A DNA stretch of 64,000 nucleotides, from positions 205,707 through 269,706 of the forward strand of contig JAFYJN010000085.1 in the NCBI GenBank assembly GCA_017538105.1, written 5' to 3'. The translations under genes and the position numbers were made by a program. Source of the stretch: Prevotella sp. GTDB lineage: Bacteria; Bacteroidota; Bacteroidia; Bacteroidales; Bacteroidaceae. Position 1 is the first letter of the stretch. Each line of letters begins with the position of its first letter. Positions 18,248 to 27,021 of this stretch are shown in pieces. The notes beneath the pieces were generated by a model. The model worked only from the letters and a program-made list of their open reading frames with translations, searched no databases and was not told the origin of the DNA.

Positions 18248-19309
18248 ATGGCAACAATAGAACTACAACAAGTAAGATGCCCCAACTGTGGAGCCAATAT
18301 CAGCCAGTTTAACCGTTTCAAGCAGACCGTAGAGTGTCCATATTGCCACACCGTGCTGCAGAATCCTGCAGCAATGGCCGTACAGCGTAATATGCCTACG
18401 CCTGAAAGAATCATCCCCTTCCAGACTCAGGACTACGATTTCGGACAGCAGTTATTGAAAGCACTCATCAAGCGCAACTATGTGCCTCGTGACATCTTCG
18501 ATTACATGAAGACTGACAACGTAATGAAGGCATATCTGCCTATGTACCTGTTCGAGGGAGTTTACCAAGCTAACTGGAACGGCAAGGTGACCGAACGCTA
18601 TCAAGATAACGGCGAGACGAAATCAAGGGAACGATTCGTCAACGGTATGGCAGGAGGCAACTTCTCGTTCTACTGTCTGGCCTATGAGGGGAACGACATA
18701 CCACCTGAGTTGCAAGACTTTGCCCGTGTGATTACCTTCAACCAGAATTTCACGCAGGGTTTCGACTTCAGCATACTCGGCGCCGAGAATGCCGATTACA
18801 TCACCATGGAAGCCAACACCGACAAGAACGCCATGTGGCAACGCTACGGTAGCCAGGAGGTGCACCGGCAGGCTGAGGAAGGGGTAAAGGATGCAGCCGG
18901 CAGCAGTGTCCACGATCTGAACTGGAGTGTCTTCCCACAATTGATGAACCAAGGCCAATTGGTGCTCGTGCCTTTCTGGTTCATCTACTATTTCTACCGC
19001 GACACACAGTATTATTTCATGATGGACGGTCTGGGCACCAGACACAACCTGACAGCACCCGTCGACCAAGGTGAAAAAGACGAGGTGAACAAATACAACT
19101 GGTCCATGTGGTTGTCTTTAGCCGTTCTTTTGATTGGCCTCATCCTTCTGGCAGCCAAGGTAAGTATTGCATCTGTCGTGGCTGCAGTGGGTGGTATTGC
19201 ATCACTGGCCACCATCATCTTCTATTTCGTACGACGCAGTCAAATATTGAAAGCCTCGCGCTCCTTCCGCGACCAAGCGGCACAACGCTTTATGCAGCAG
19301 CAACAGTAG
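18248..19309 (+). CDS. Zinc-ribbon membrane protein (YdjG-like)
   Basis: A 353-residue protein with a TFIIB-type zinc ribbon at the N-terminus (CPNCG, residues 11-15; CPYC, 30-33), a long beta-rich middle domain (from RIIPFQTQDYDFGQQ to the WFIYYFYRDTQYYFMMDG segment) and two membrane helices near 285-335 before a basic tail. The architecture resembles B. subtilis YdjG, a partner of PspA and of the SPFH protein YdjI. It follows the SPFH gene by 4 bases and abuts the next zinc-ribbon gene with no spacer, so the three are one operon. No pspA is in the window. Confidence 0.8.
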   Translation: MATIELQQVRCPNCGANISQFNRFKQTVECPYCHTVLQNPAAMAVQRNMPTPERIIPFQTQDYDFGQQLLKALIKRNYVPRDIFDYMKTDNVMKAYLPMYLFEGVYQANWNGKVTERYQDNGETKSRERFVNGMAGGNFSFYCLAYEGNDIPPELQDFARVITFNQNFTQGFDFSILGAENADYITMEANTDKNAMWQRYGSQEVHRQAEEGVKDAAGSSVHDLNWSVFPQLMNQGQLVLVPFWFIYYFYRDTQYYFMMDGLGTRHNLTAPVDQGEKDEVNKYNWSMWLSLAVLLIGLILLAAKVSIASVVAAVGGIASLATIIFYFVRRSQILKASRSFRDQAAQRFMQQQQ

Positions 19310-19777
19310 ATGAAATGCCCCTATTGCCATAAGACGGTGGCTAAAGGCTCCGACTATTGTGACAAGTGCGGTGCCTCGCTCAGTGACGTTCACTACTGTG
19401 AGCGTTGCGGCACTATCAGGCAACGAGGCATTCTGAAATGTCCGGTATGCGGTACTCCTTATCCCAAAGGGCAAGGGGCAAGGGGCAAGGGGCAAGGAGC
19501 AGCCGCTTACGGCATGAAGAAAGGCCCGGCTTCACTTTGGAAACCGGGCATCATCATATTATTACTCTCCGTCCTCGTGGGTACCTTCGCTTTCATGAAA
19601 CGAGCTAACAACCAGCAATATGCCAAGGCTTTGGAGCGCGAATATGCCGCATGGAACGCAGCACAGGCAGAAGCCGCCCAAGCCAAGGCGAAGAAAGCGA
19701 AGAGCACCACAAAGGGAACGAAGAAGAGTACGAAGAAAAGTTCTTCAAGCAGTAGTAAGAAAAAAGGAACTAACTAA
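19310..19777 (+). CDS. Double zinc-ribbon protein with one membrane helix and Lys/Ser-rich tail
   Basis: A 155-residue protein starting directly after the stop of the YdjG-like gene. It has zinc-ribbon pairs CPYC (3-6) / CDKCG (22-26) and CERCG (33-37) / CPVCG (45-49), a heptamer-repeat-encoded linker (KGQGARGKGQGA), one membrane helix near 80-96, an Ala/Lys coiled coil and a tail of Lys, Ser and Thr. It probably acts with the two upstream proteins. Function unknown. Confidence 0.78.
   Translation: MKCPYCHKTVAKGSDYCDKCGASLSDVHYCERCGTIRQRGILKCPVCGTPYPKGQGARGKGQGAAAYGMKKGPASLWKPGIIILLLSVLVGTFAFMKRANNQQYAKALEREYAAWNAAQAEAAQAKAKKAKSTTKGTKKSTKKSSSSSSKKKGTN
19468..19502 (+). repeat. GGGGCAA heptamer array inside a coding region
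   Basis: Five 7-base units (gggcaag, ggggcaa and close variants) encode the linker KGQGARGKGQGA between the zinc ribbons and the membrane helix. The same heptamer is intergenic at 48231-48256. Confidence 0.85.
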
Positions 19778-19785
19778 TAGAATAG

Positions 19786-21645
19786 TCAACCTTTCTTCAG
19801 TACTACTTTCTGTGCGTATGCCAAAGCAGCTGAGCGGAAAAACGCACGGAATTCACTGTAACTGCTGGCAGGGAATAATCCATTGTGTATTACGATGTGG
19901 TGCATAACCCGTAAATGTCCATCCACGGCATTTACCTCAAACGAAGACGAGCCGAAAGGTGAATCCACTTTCATGGGCATGGGGGCAGACTCAACCACAT
20001 ATCCTTCAGGCAAGACGATGTCCATCTCCATCTCGAAAGAACGTCCCATTTCCACCTCGATGGCAATATCACGGTTACCGTCAGGCAGGTTTGGGAACGA
20101 CATATCCAGAGGAGCCAGTTGCAGGAACAAACGTTGTCCTGTGACCGAAGCCATCCTATCCACCTTGGCCTTGCATTGCGCTTTCAAGAGAGGATGACGA
20201 CCATCTACACACCGTTCCTCTATCCTCAATTCTTCTATCAAGCATTGATTGACTTTCATGAGCCCTTTCACCTTTGCCTTGCGCTCATTATCGTCTGCCA
20301 TTACTAATGGCAGGAAACGTTCATACATCCCACAGGCTGCAGAAAAAGTCCAATCTACATCTGCACTACCATCAGGATGCATGGCTGTTACCATATATGT
20401 GTGTACCACATTGTCACGTTCATCATATTGTGGAAGTCGAACCAATTCTCCTCCCTGCGATGTGATGGCCAGCGCATCATGACCAGCAATAAGACTATGA
20501 ATGTAACCTAATGGAATGTGCTGGTTGGTACATTCAAGCCATAAGGTGTCACCATCAATAGATGCCATGGCTATGGCATGATTGAACTGATTGGCATTGG
20601 AAAAGTCAGGAAAAAGCCGCCGCTGGTCGGTCCCGATAATGACATATTGAGCAGGCACTCCCACTTCCTTCAGCATGGCAACCATGAGATTGGAGAGCCC
20701 CTTACAATCACCAAAGCCTGTGCGCCATACCTCCTCGGCAGAAAAGGGCTGGTAGCCGCCGACTCCCAACTGAATACTTACATAGCGGGTGTTTTGCTGA
20801 AGCAGTCGATATGCCACGTTGATTTTCGACAACATGGAACGGCAGGTATCTGTCGCTTGACGAAGTTGTTCTTTCAAGTTTTCGGGAAGGGTCTGCCTGC
20901 CCTCCAACAGGCTGCTATGCCATTGGCCAAAAGACCGCCAAGAAGACATATCACCTTTCCATTTATCAAAAGCGAAAGTAATCGGGGCAAAATAAACAGT
21001 CGGTAGTATGCTTTCAAGATCAGGGGCGAAGTCCAAATCTGCAATCGGCTCCACGTTGTCACAAGCAATGGTATACACTTTCCTCCCTTTCTCGTCAATA
21101 CGCTCCTCCACCTTGTTGTCCATATTCACCACATGCCAACGGCAAGATTGAGTAGCAGGAAGTGTAAGGGTATAATCAGCGTGTACCAAAGACATCTTTG
21201 GACGTGTAAGCGGCTGAAACGGTGGATAAGACAAAACACCGTCGTTACGGCGAATGGTGAAGGTGTAAGTCACCACACAAGGATAGACGGGCGGTGTGAC
21301 ATCAGCATACATCGTGGTGACATCATCAGCCAGCCCGGCTGAGAGTTGTGTCGACTTCAGGTCTCCCTTCTTTAGTTTCCGAAGCACATTGCCATCGCCA
21401 TCGGTCACCACACCCGAGAAGTCGATCAGACGGGTGTTATTGTCCACACCGACACCCCAGTCGGCACCCCATGAACCACGTGCATTCATCAGTTTATACG
21501 ACTGCGTCTGCCGCCATTCCATGCCCCCTTTGTCATCAACCATCACCGATGCGGTCTGGTTGAGCACGACCACATCAGCCTGCTGTGCCAAGGCTGACAG
21601 ACCCGACAACACAGCCACCACGTAAGCAATAATGTACCGTTTCAT
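19786..21645 (-). CDS. Secreted DUF3857 / transglutaminase-like protein, active-site residues present
   Basis: A 619-residue exported protein (signal MKRYIIAYVVAVLSGLSALAQ). Residues 25-215 are the DUF3857 beta domain, residues 260-375 a transglutaminase-like core with C314 in FGDCKGLSNL and H356 in FNHAIAM; the third position is an acidic E371 in LWLECT. The last 200 residues are beta-rich. Such proteins are common in Bacteroidota, and their substrates are unknown; cleavage or cross-linking of peptide amide bonds is the family expectation. It is the second gene of a two-gene operon with a similar protein. Confidence 0.85.
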   Translation of the reverse strand: MKRYIIAYVVAVLSGLSALAQQADVVVLNQTASVMVDDKGGMEWRQTQSYKLMNARGSWGADWGVGVDNNTRLIDFSGVVTDGDGNVLRKLKKGDLKSTQLSAGLADDVTTMYADVTPPVYPCVVTYTFTIRRNDGVLSYPPFQPLTRPKMSLVHADYTLTLPATQSCRWHVVNMDNKVEERIDEKGRKVYTIACDNVEPIADLDFAPDLESILPTVYFAPITFAFDKWKGDMSSWRSFGQWHSSLLEGRQTLPENLKEQLRQATDTCRSMLSKINVAYRLLQQNTRYVSIQLGVGGYQPFSAEEVWRTGFGDCKGLSNLMVAMLKEVGVPAQYVIIGTDQRRLFPDFSNANQFNHAIAMASIDGDTLWLECTNQHIPLGYIHSLIAGHDALAITSQGGELVRLPQYDERDNVVHTYMVTAMHPDGSADVDWTFSAACGMYERFLPLVMADDNERKAKVKGLMKVNQCLIEELRIEERCVDGRHPLLKAQCKAKVDRMASVTGQRLFLQLAPLDMSFPNLPDGNRDIAIEVEMGRSFEMEMDIVLPEGYVVESAPMPMKVDSPFGSSSFEVNAVDGHLRVMHHIVIHNGLFPASSYSEFRAFFRSAALAYAQKVVLKKG

Positions 21646-21661
21646 CTTCTCCTACAAATTA

Positions 21662-23653
21662 TCAGTTCTTCTTCAAGACCAACATTTCCGAGAATTTCGC
21701 AGCCATATTCTCGAAGAACGTCTTAATATCAGGATAATCAAGTTGAGAATAGAGAAGGTTGTTGATGTTGAACGTAAACTTCACGGCCACAGCCTGGGGC
21801 GATGGGTTCAGTCTTACCGAATAAGCCAACCCACCATCTTTTGTTGTCATCGAAGCACCCTGAGGCATCTCTTCCACTGTATAGCCGTCGGGCAATTGGA
21901 GCAGAAGGCTGACAGTGACCTGTTGCTTGAATGGGAATTCTATAGGCAGGATACGCTTCTCAGCCTTGAAGAGTGCATCCTCCACAGGGCGGAACAGGAA
22001 GGGGTTGACATAAATATGGTCGGCGGTGGCATCGCCATTACCACTATAGGTGATACTCTCCTCCACTGTAGGCAGGAAATCATCCCTGCCTATCTGTGAA
22101 TAACTGTCCACCTGTGCTCCCACATTCTTTGCCAACGCACGGATATAGGCACTGCTGTCGGCCGCCTCACGGTATTCCTCACGCATCTTTAACGCCGCTG
22201 ACCGCTCGTATTTGATTTTCGCATTTCCCGTGAACGACCCGTCGGCGGACAGTTTCACCATGGCCCTGATAGAGGTTTCTGCTCCTGGCAACTGCTGAAG
22301 GTTCACCCAGAAGCCTTCGCCTTTGGGAGTGATTACCCTAGCCTGCTCCACTAACAGTTTAGCGGGCAGCACATTTATATATCCCTGTTCTGCCGAGGCA
22401 TCGATGAAACTCATGGTTGAGTCGGTTTCCATCACTCCCACAATAAAGGTGTTCAGATTCTTGATGGTAGGATGGGTCAAAGGTATCCGCCCGTGATTGC
22501 GCGTGCTCATCACAACGGGACAGGCCGTCACACCCACATCTGAAAGCATATTGATCAAGATGAAGTTGAAGTCGGCATTGCTGGCCGTTCCCTCCTTGAG
22601 CACCTGTGAGGCAGATTTTCCCCAAATGGCATATTTGTCATTCCACGACAACCTTTGTCGCAGCAGCGCAAAGGCGGCGGTCACCTTCTCCCTCACATCA
22701 CCCATCGCTGCAATACCCGCAGCCTGCATCTCCTGCTTGAGGGGGTTGCTCCTTTTGCAACATCCGCCAAATTCGCTGTCACCCATCAGTTCCTTGTCAA
22801 TGTCGCTCCATGATGACGTGTAGTCTTCGTAGACAGAGCCGGGGATTTCCAAACTACGGAATTCAGCCTCTACCTTATTGCTGAAATCTGAGGCGCACCA
22901 TACGAATTTGTCATCTTTGAGAGCCGGTAAATTCCGTGCTATGAATCGGTATTCATCGGTGGCACAATGCAACAGTGAACCGCTGACATTCAAGTTCACT
23001 GCTCCACTCTCTATTTTCCTCTCCATAGGAGAGGCTCCCGTCTCTTCCACGTTGAACTTAAAATATTCGGGGATGACCAGTTCATATGATGCATACGCCA
23101 CAGGGATGGAATACTGGGCATGCCAAGTGTCGATATGATAGTAAAAATCACTTTCTTTGGTGTACTGGTATTCGATGACCGAACCCACCTTGGCTTGCGG
23201 CACGGTAAATTTCAACAGTTTGAGACCTTTCTCGTACTTCTCGCGGAAAACCATGTCGTTGGTTATCTTCGACTTTGTCACCGTACCGTTTTCCGTGTTA
23301 TAGGCGGTGGCCTTGACACCCGTGACCACTTCCTTCAACCTCCTTCCCGACTCCATCTCCTGATAGGGAACAGTAACGTTGGCGTAATCCAAGCCCTCCT
23401 CTTTGAGGATTTTAATTCGTGTCTTGACATCGGTAATCACCTTGAAACTATTGTTACGCACTTCATAGAATATTTTCGTCATGTAGCAGAGCACCACGGC
23501 AGGAGCATCGGGGTCGAGTTCATACACTGTCATCGCCATTTCCTGATCGGTAGGTTTGCCGAATTTCAGGTTAGGTTCTATTGACTGTGCCATTGCAGGA
23601 ATGCTTGACAGGCAAAAACATGCCCATACAATAAATAATCTTTTTGTTCTCAT
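21662..23653 (-). CDS. Secreted DUF3857 / transglutaminase-like protein with catalytic residues lost
   Basis: A 663-residue exported protein (signal to about residue 22) with the same layout as its downstream neighbour: DUF3857 domain (about 40-250), transglutaminase-like core (about 320-420) and beta-rich C-terminal domain. Aligning its GTASNADFNFILINMLSDVGV with FGDCKGLSNLMVAMLKEVGV of the neighbour puts Asn359 at the catalytic Cys position and Thr402 at the His position; only Asp418 is kept. It is therefore probably a binding or regulatory pseudoenzyme. It is separated from the next gene by 16 bases and has its own promoter upstream. Confidence 0.83.
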   Translation of the reverse strand: MRTKRLFIVWACFCLSSIPAMAQSIEPNLKFGKPTDQEMAMTVYELDPDAPAVVLCYMTKIFYEVRNNSFKVITDVKTRIKILKEEGLDYANVTVPYQEMESGRRLKEVVTGVKATAYNTENGTVTKSKITNDMVFREKYEKGLKLLKFTVPQAKVGSVIEYQYTKESDFYYHIDTWHAQYSIPVAYASYELVIPEYFKFNVEETGASPMERKIESGAVNLNVSGSLLHCATDEYRFIARNLPALKDDKFVWCASDFSNKVEAEFRSLEIPGSVYEDYTSSWSDIDKELMGDSEFGGCCKRSNPLKQEMQAAGIAAMGDVREKVTAAFALLRQRLSWNDKYAIWGKSASQVLKEGTASNADFNFILINMLSDVGVTACPVVMSTRNHGRIPLTHPTIKNLNTFIVGVMETDSTMSFIDASAEQGYINVLPAKLLVEQARVITPKGEGFWVNLQQLPGAETSIRAMVKLSADGSFTGNAKIKYERSAALKMREEYREAADSSAYIRALAKNVGAQVDSYSQIGRDDFLPTVEESITYSGNGDATADHIYVNPFLFRPVEDALFKAEKRILPIEFPFKQQVTVSLLLQLPDGYTVEEMPQGASMTTKDGGLAYSVRLNPSPQAVAVKFTFNINNLLYSQLDYPDIKTFFENMAAKFSEMLVLKKN

Positions 23654-24008
23654 CTTTGATTGATATTATTAGTTAATTCAAGTTTCTAAGATTATCACTT
23701 CACTTTGGGAGTTAAGGAGAAGTACTCTGCTTCGCTTGGAAGTTAAAAGGACAATAACCCTGATGTAATAGAGGGGAGTTTGTCTATATTTTGCTACAAA
23801 TATATGAAAAGAAAAACAAAATTCCAAATAATAATTTAGGATTATTTCTTGATATTTACCCATAACCCTCTGTAAAACAGCGAATAGTACGTTTTTTACA
23901 TATTTTACATAACACACCATTTTTGTACGTTTTTTACACCGTTTCTCCTTGTTTCATATGTAGGGACTGTCTTTCTTTCTATTCTATAGTTTCATTTTCC
24001 CATTCTCC
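23654..24008. other. AT-rich spacer with promoter of the transglutaminase operon
   Basis: A 355-base gap. It holds the minus-strand promoter at 23797-23828 and about 140 bases of leader for the gene ending at 21662. An open frame on the minus strand (23678-23920) spans this promoter and is not believed. Nothing else is recognised in the part beyond 23830, which is strongly AT-rich like the lipoprotein gene that follows. Confidence 0.6.
23797..23828 (-). promoter_or_regulatory. Bacteroidetes-type promoter of the transglutaminase-like operon
   Basis: Minus-strand TTTG (23825-23828), 20 bases, TATATTTG (23797-23804). The leader to the start at 23653 would be about 135-140 bases. Confidence 0.7.
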
Positions 24009-24671
24009 CTAAATATATACGTTCTCATCCTTTTTTAATCTCAAATATTTCTCTTTTTCCCAAGGTAATCGCTCTGTATCTATAGATATAACAATTGGTT
24101 TGAAATTTCTATTAAACCTGACATCACCCTCCTTCTTCACTTTATATGAATTAGAATTATTAATATTCCTCAAATAATAAGCATCAATGGAATCAAACAT
24201 GCATCTAATATCAGTTTCTCTTGAAATTCCAACCTCAGCCAATGATTTTTCATATAATTCAACCTCAAAAAACAAAGTGTCTTTAGCTGGAAAAATACCA
24301 TTTTTCACATAGTCAAAATCATACCACTTATAATGATTCTTGAAACGGAAAGATTGCATTGTCTTCAATTCTTTTCCTTTATAATAGAAGCGGAAAGCTG
24401 GCTCACTTCGTTTATCTTGAGAAAGATATAAAGGGAACCGTAAATCCTCGTCCATTAAGTTTACACACCTGAACAAAAGTATATAAATTCTTGGATAATA
24501 ACCTACAGAGTCTTGGGTTTCCCTATTCTCATAATAATTAGTGTAAACATATTGTAAAATACAATCAATGTTTCTGTTGTCACTTTTGCAACACATGAAA
24601 CAAAAACCAATGGCAAGAATCATCAATCTGGTTGCCTCCTTGCTGATTCTTTGACATAATAGCTTTTTCAT
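24009..24671 (-). CDS. Orphan AT-rich lipoprotein
   Basis: A 220-residue protein of unknown function. The Met at 24671 is chosen since it gives a lipoprotein signal with a hydrophobic stretch (LMILAIGFCFM) and a Cys at CCKSD; the frame is open to 24752 but that part is not signal-like. The mature part is rich in Tyr, Phe, Asp and Asn (for instance YVNTNYYENRE-like and KNHYKWYDFDYVKNG segments) and no family is recognised. Its base composition is much more AT-rich than its neighbours, which suggests recent acquisition. Confidence 0.62.
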   Translation of the reverse strand: MKKLLCQRISKEATRLMILAIGFCFMCCKSDNRNIDCILQYVYTNYYENRETQDSVGYYPRIYILLFRCVNLMDEDLRFPLYLSQDKRSEPAFRFYYKGKELKTMQSFRFKNHYKWYDFDYVKNGIFPAKDTLFFEVELYEKSLAEVGISRETDIRCMFDSIDAYYLRNINNSNSYKVKKEGDVRFNRNFKPIVISIDTERLPWEKEKYLRLKKDENVYI

Positions 24672-24862
24672 GAACATTGTATTTTCCTTCAACTGTTTCA
24701 AGTGGACAAGGGAATAAATTTCTTGTTTCATCTTTTTTGCAAAGATAACCATAAAACCCGTCTATTGCAATACCATCTTCATTATTGAAACGCTTGAAAA
24801 TCATAATATTCTATATTACAGAACATTATAAAAATGCAAACATACTCATTGACACAAAAAGG

Positions 24863-25585
24863 TCACTCTCCATTCAGCAGATTCACCAATTGGGTGATAT
24901 GTTCCAACTCGGCCAAGCGTTCGTGGCGGAACGTTGGTGCGTGTTCCAATTCCCATGTCACGTGAAACGGTATATGTACAGCATACCCTCCTATTTCCAG
25001 CACTGGCTGAATATCACTTTTGAATGAGTTGCCCACCATTAGCAATTCATTGGGTTTACATCCGCAGTCACGGCATAAGTTGCGGTATTCTTCCTTCGTT
25101 TTATCGCTGACGATGACTGTTCGCGAGAAGAAATGAGCCAGACATGAGCGAGAGAGTTTACTCTCTTGGTCAAGCAGTTCACCTTTCGTAAATAACACCA
25201 TATCAAAGCGATGTAAGCCCTCGATATACTGTAATGTTTCCGTCACCCCGTCGAGTGGCGTGGCAGGCAGGTGAAGCAATCCGCGGCCCAACTCAAGGAT
25301 GCGCCCCACGTCTTCGGCAGGCACCTTGCCCTTCGACACCTTGACGGCATTCTCGACCAACGATAGAGTAAACGCCTTGGTGCCGAAACCCAAGTCGGGC
25401 ATGTTTTTCGTCTCAGTCTTGAAGAGTGAAGCTCTGACCGTCTCGGCATCAGCAAAAGGAGCCAGAATATCACAATAGCGGTCAGTGGCCTCTTCAAAAT
25501 GCCCCTGACAATCCCACAGCGTGTCATCGGCATCAAAGGCCACCACGCTCACCTCGGAAAGATCCATTTTTGGGTGGACGCTCAT
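24863..25585 (-). CDS. HAD-superfamily phosphatase (YjjG-like)
   Basis: A 240-residue haloacid-dehalogenase-fold hydrolase with motif I VVAFDADDTLWDC (Asp18 and Asp20), motif II in MVLFTKGE, the Lys of motif III in the DKTKEEYR stretch and motif IV GNSFKSDIQP. Close relatives act on nucleotides or sugar phosphates. It overlaps the upstream deoxynucleoside kinase gene by 4 bases (25582-25585), which suggests a role in nucleotide balance, opposing or trimming the kinases. The last fact is inference from context. Confidence 0.85.
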   Translation of the reverse strand: MSVHPKMDLSEVSVVAFDADDTLWDCQGHFEEATDRYCDILAPFADAETVRASLFKTETKNMPDLGFGTKAFTLSLVENAVKVSKGKVPAEDVGRILELGRGLLHLPATPLDGVTETLQYIEGLHRFDMVLFTKGELLDQESKLSRSCLAHFFSRTVIVSDKTKEEYRNLCRDCGCKPNELLMVGNSFKSDIQPVLEIGGYAVHIPFHVTWELEHAPTFRHERLAELEHITQLVNLLNGE

Positions 25586-26214
25586 TTCTTGTCTCCCTCC
25601 ATCGGAAAGAGGCCGTAGAGGCGCGAATCTATCTGGTCGGTGATGGTTTGGAAATCGGCAGGACTAGCCTCAAACTTCACGTTGTCGCCATCAACAATAA
25701 TCAGGTTGCCCTTGAACGTTTCTATCCACTCCTCATAACGTTTGTTTAGTCCTTCGAGATAATCAATTCGGATTGACTGCTCATAATCTCGTCCACGCTT
25801 GGCAATCTGCGCCACAAGGTTGGGCACCGATGAACGGATATAGATCATAAGGTCTGGCAATTTTACCAACGACATCATCAAGTCGAAGAGGTCTGTGTAA
25901 TTATCGAAATCTCGGTCACTCATAAATCCGCCATCGTGGAGGTTGGGTGCAAAAATTTTTGCATCCTCGAAGATGGTGCGGTCCTGGATGATATAATCAG
26001 AGGATTTGGATATCTCCACCACCTCTCGGAAACGTTTGTTGAGGAAATAAATCTGCAGGTTGAACGACCAACGCGACATGTCGGCGTAAAAATCCGACAG
26101 GTAAGGGTTGTTGTCAACCGGTTCGAACCTAGGTGTCCACCCATATCTATGGGCGAGCATCTTGGTGAGTGTGGTCTTGCCACTGCCAATGTTTCCTGCT
26201 ACAGCTATATGCAT
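25582..26214 (-). CDS. Deoxynucleoside kinase (dAK/dGK family), copy B
   Basis: A 210-residue kinase of the deoxynucleoside salvage family that phosphorylates deoxyadenosine, deoxyguanosine or deoxycytidine. Visible features are the P-loop GNIGSGKTTL (residues 7-16), the DRT motif in IIQDRTIFEDA, and the LID segment AKRGRDYEQSIRIDYL. It lies about 90 bases downstream of a close paralogue (26306-26929), and the pair recalls the heterodimeric dAK/dGK enzymes of Lactobacillus. Coupled to the HAD gene by a 4-base overlap. Confidence 0.9.
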   Translation of the reverse strand: MHIAVAGNIGSGKTTLTKMLAHRYGWTPRFEPVDNNPYLSDFYADMSRWSFNLQIYFLNKRFREVVEISKSSDYIIQDRTIFEDAKIFAPNLHDGGFMSDRDFDNYTDLFDLMMSLVKLPDLMIYIRSSVPNLVAQIAKRGRDYEQSIRIDYLEGLNKRYEEWIETFKGNLIIVDGDNVKFEASPADFQTITDQIDSRLYGLFPMEGDKK

Positions 26215-26305
26215 ATTGATTGATATTGAGTATTGTAAAAAGAATACTGAGAATGAGATAAGACGATGGGTTATTCTCTAGCTCTTCGCCACTTGTTCCC
26301 ACCCT

Positions 26306-26929
26306 TTATTCCTGACTAAACAGGCCGAAGAGGTTGACATCGATGCGGTCGGTGATGGATGCGAAATCTCTTGGATTATGTTCGAAGTCGAGTTCATCTA
26401 CCTCTACGATGAGTACCTCACCTTTGTATTTGTTGAGGATGAAATCCTCATACCGATTGTTCAGGTTGGTGAGATATTCCAGTTGGATAGCCTGTTCGTA
26501 ATCGCGACCGCGTTTCTGGATGTTTTGCACTAGATGGGGCACTGAAGCACGCAGGTAGATCATCAGCTTGGGATAGCGTACCGCCGTCATCATCGACTCA
26601 AACAATTCCATATATGTTTCGAAATCGCGCTCGGAGAGGTTCCCCATAGCATAATTATTGGCCGCGAACACATACACCCCTTCAAAGATGCTGCGGTCCT
26701 GAATGATGTCATTGTCCGACTGTGCTATTTCCAGCAGATCACGGAACCGCTGTTTCAAAAAATACACTTCCAGGTTAAAAGCCCATCTGGGTATGTCGCC
26801 GTAATAGTCGTCAAGATATGGGTTATAGTCCACTGCTTCGAACTGGGGGGTCCATCCGTAGTGGCTCGCCAACATATTGGTGAGCGTGGTTTTTCCACTT
26901 CCCATATTTCCCGCAACTACGATATGCAT
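26306..26929 (-). CDS. Deoxynucleoside kinase (dAK/dGK family), copy A
   Basis: A 207-residue kinase with P-loop GNMGSGKTTL (7-16), DRS in the motif IIQDRSIFEGV and LID segment QKRGRDYEQAIQLEYL. It is clearly paralogous to the next gene over its whole length, with differences around the substrate pocket (DRS versus DRT, NYAMGNLSERDF versus HDGGFMSDRDF). A TATATTTG box at 26949-26956 is a probable -7 element. First gene of the salvage group with copy B and the HAD phosphatase. Confidence 0.9.
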   Translation of the reverse strand: MHIVVAGNMGSGKTTLTNMLASHYGWTPQFEAVDYNPYLDDYYGDIPRWAFNLEVYFLKQRFRDLLEIAQSDNDIIQDRSIFEGVYVFAANNYAMGNLSERDFETYMELFESMMTAVRYPKLMIYLRASVPHLVQNIQKRGRDYEQAIQLEYLTNLNNRYEDFILNKYKGEVLIVEVDELDFEHNPRDFASITDRIDVNLFGLFSQE

Positions 26930-27021
26930 TTTATCAACTATTGGTTTGCAAATATAATAAAAAATAACGACAATATGCCGTTTTTTTCGTAATTTTGCAA
27001 CATCACCGAAAAAAAAGAGAA

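Noticed and set aside
23678-23920. 80-codon open frame on the minus strand
   Set aside because: It spans the promoter of the transglutaminase operon, has no signal or domain and is of low complexity; taken as spacer.
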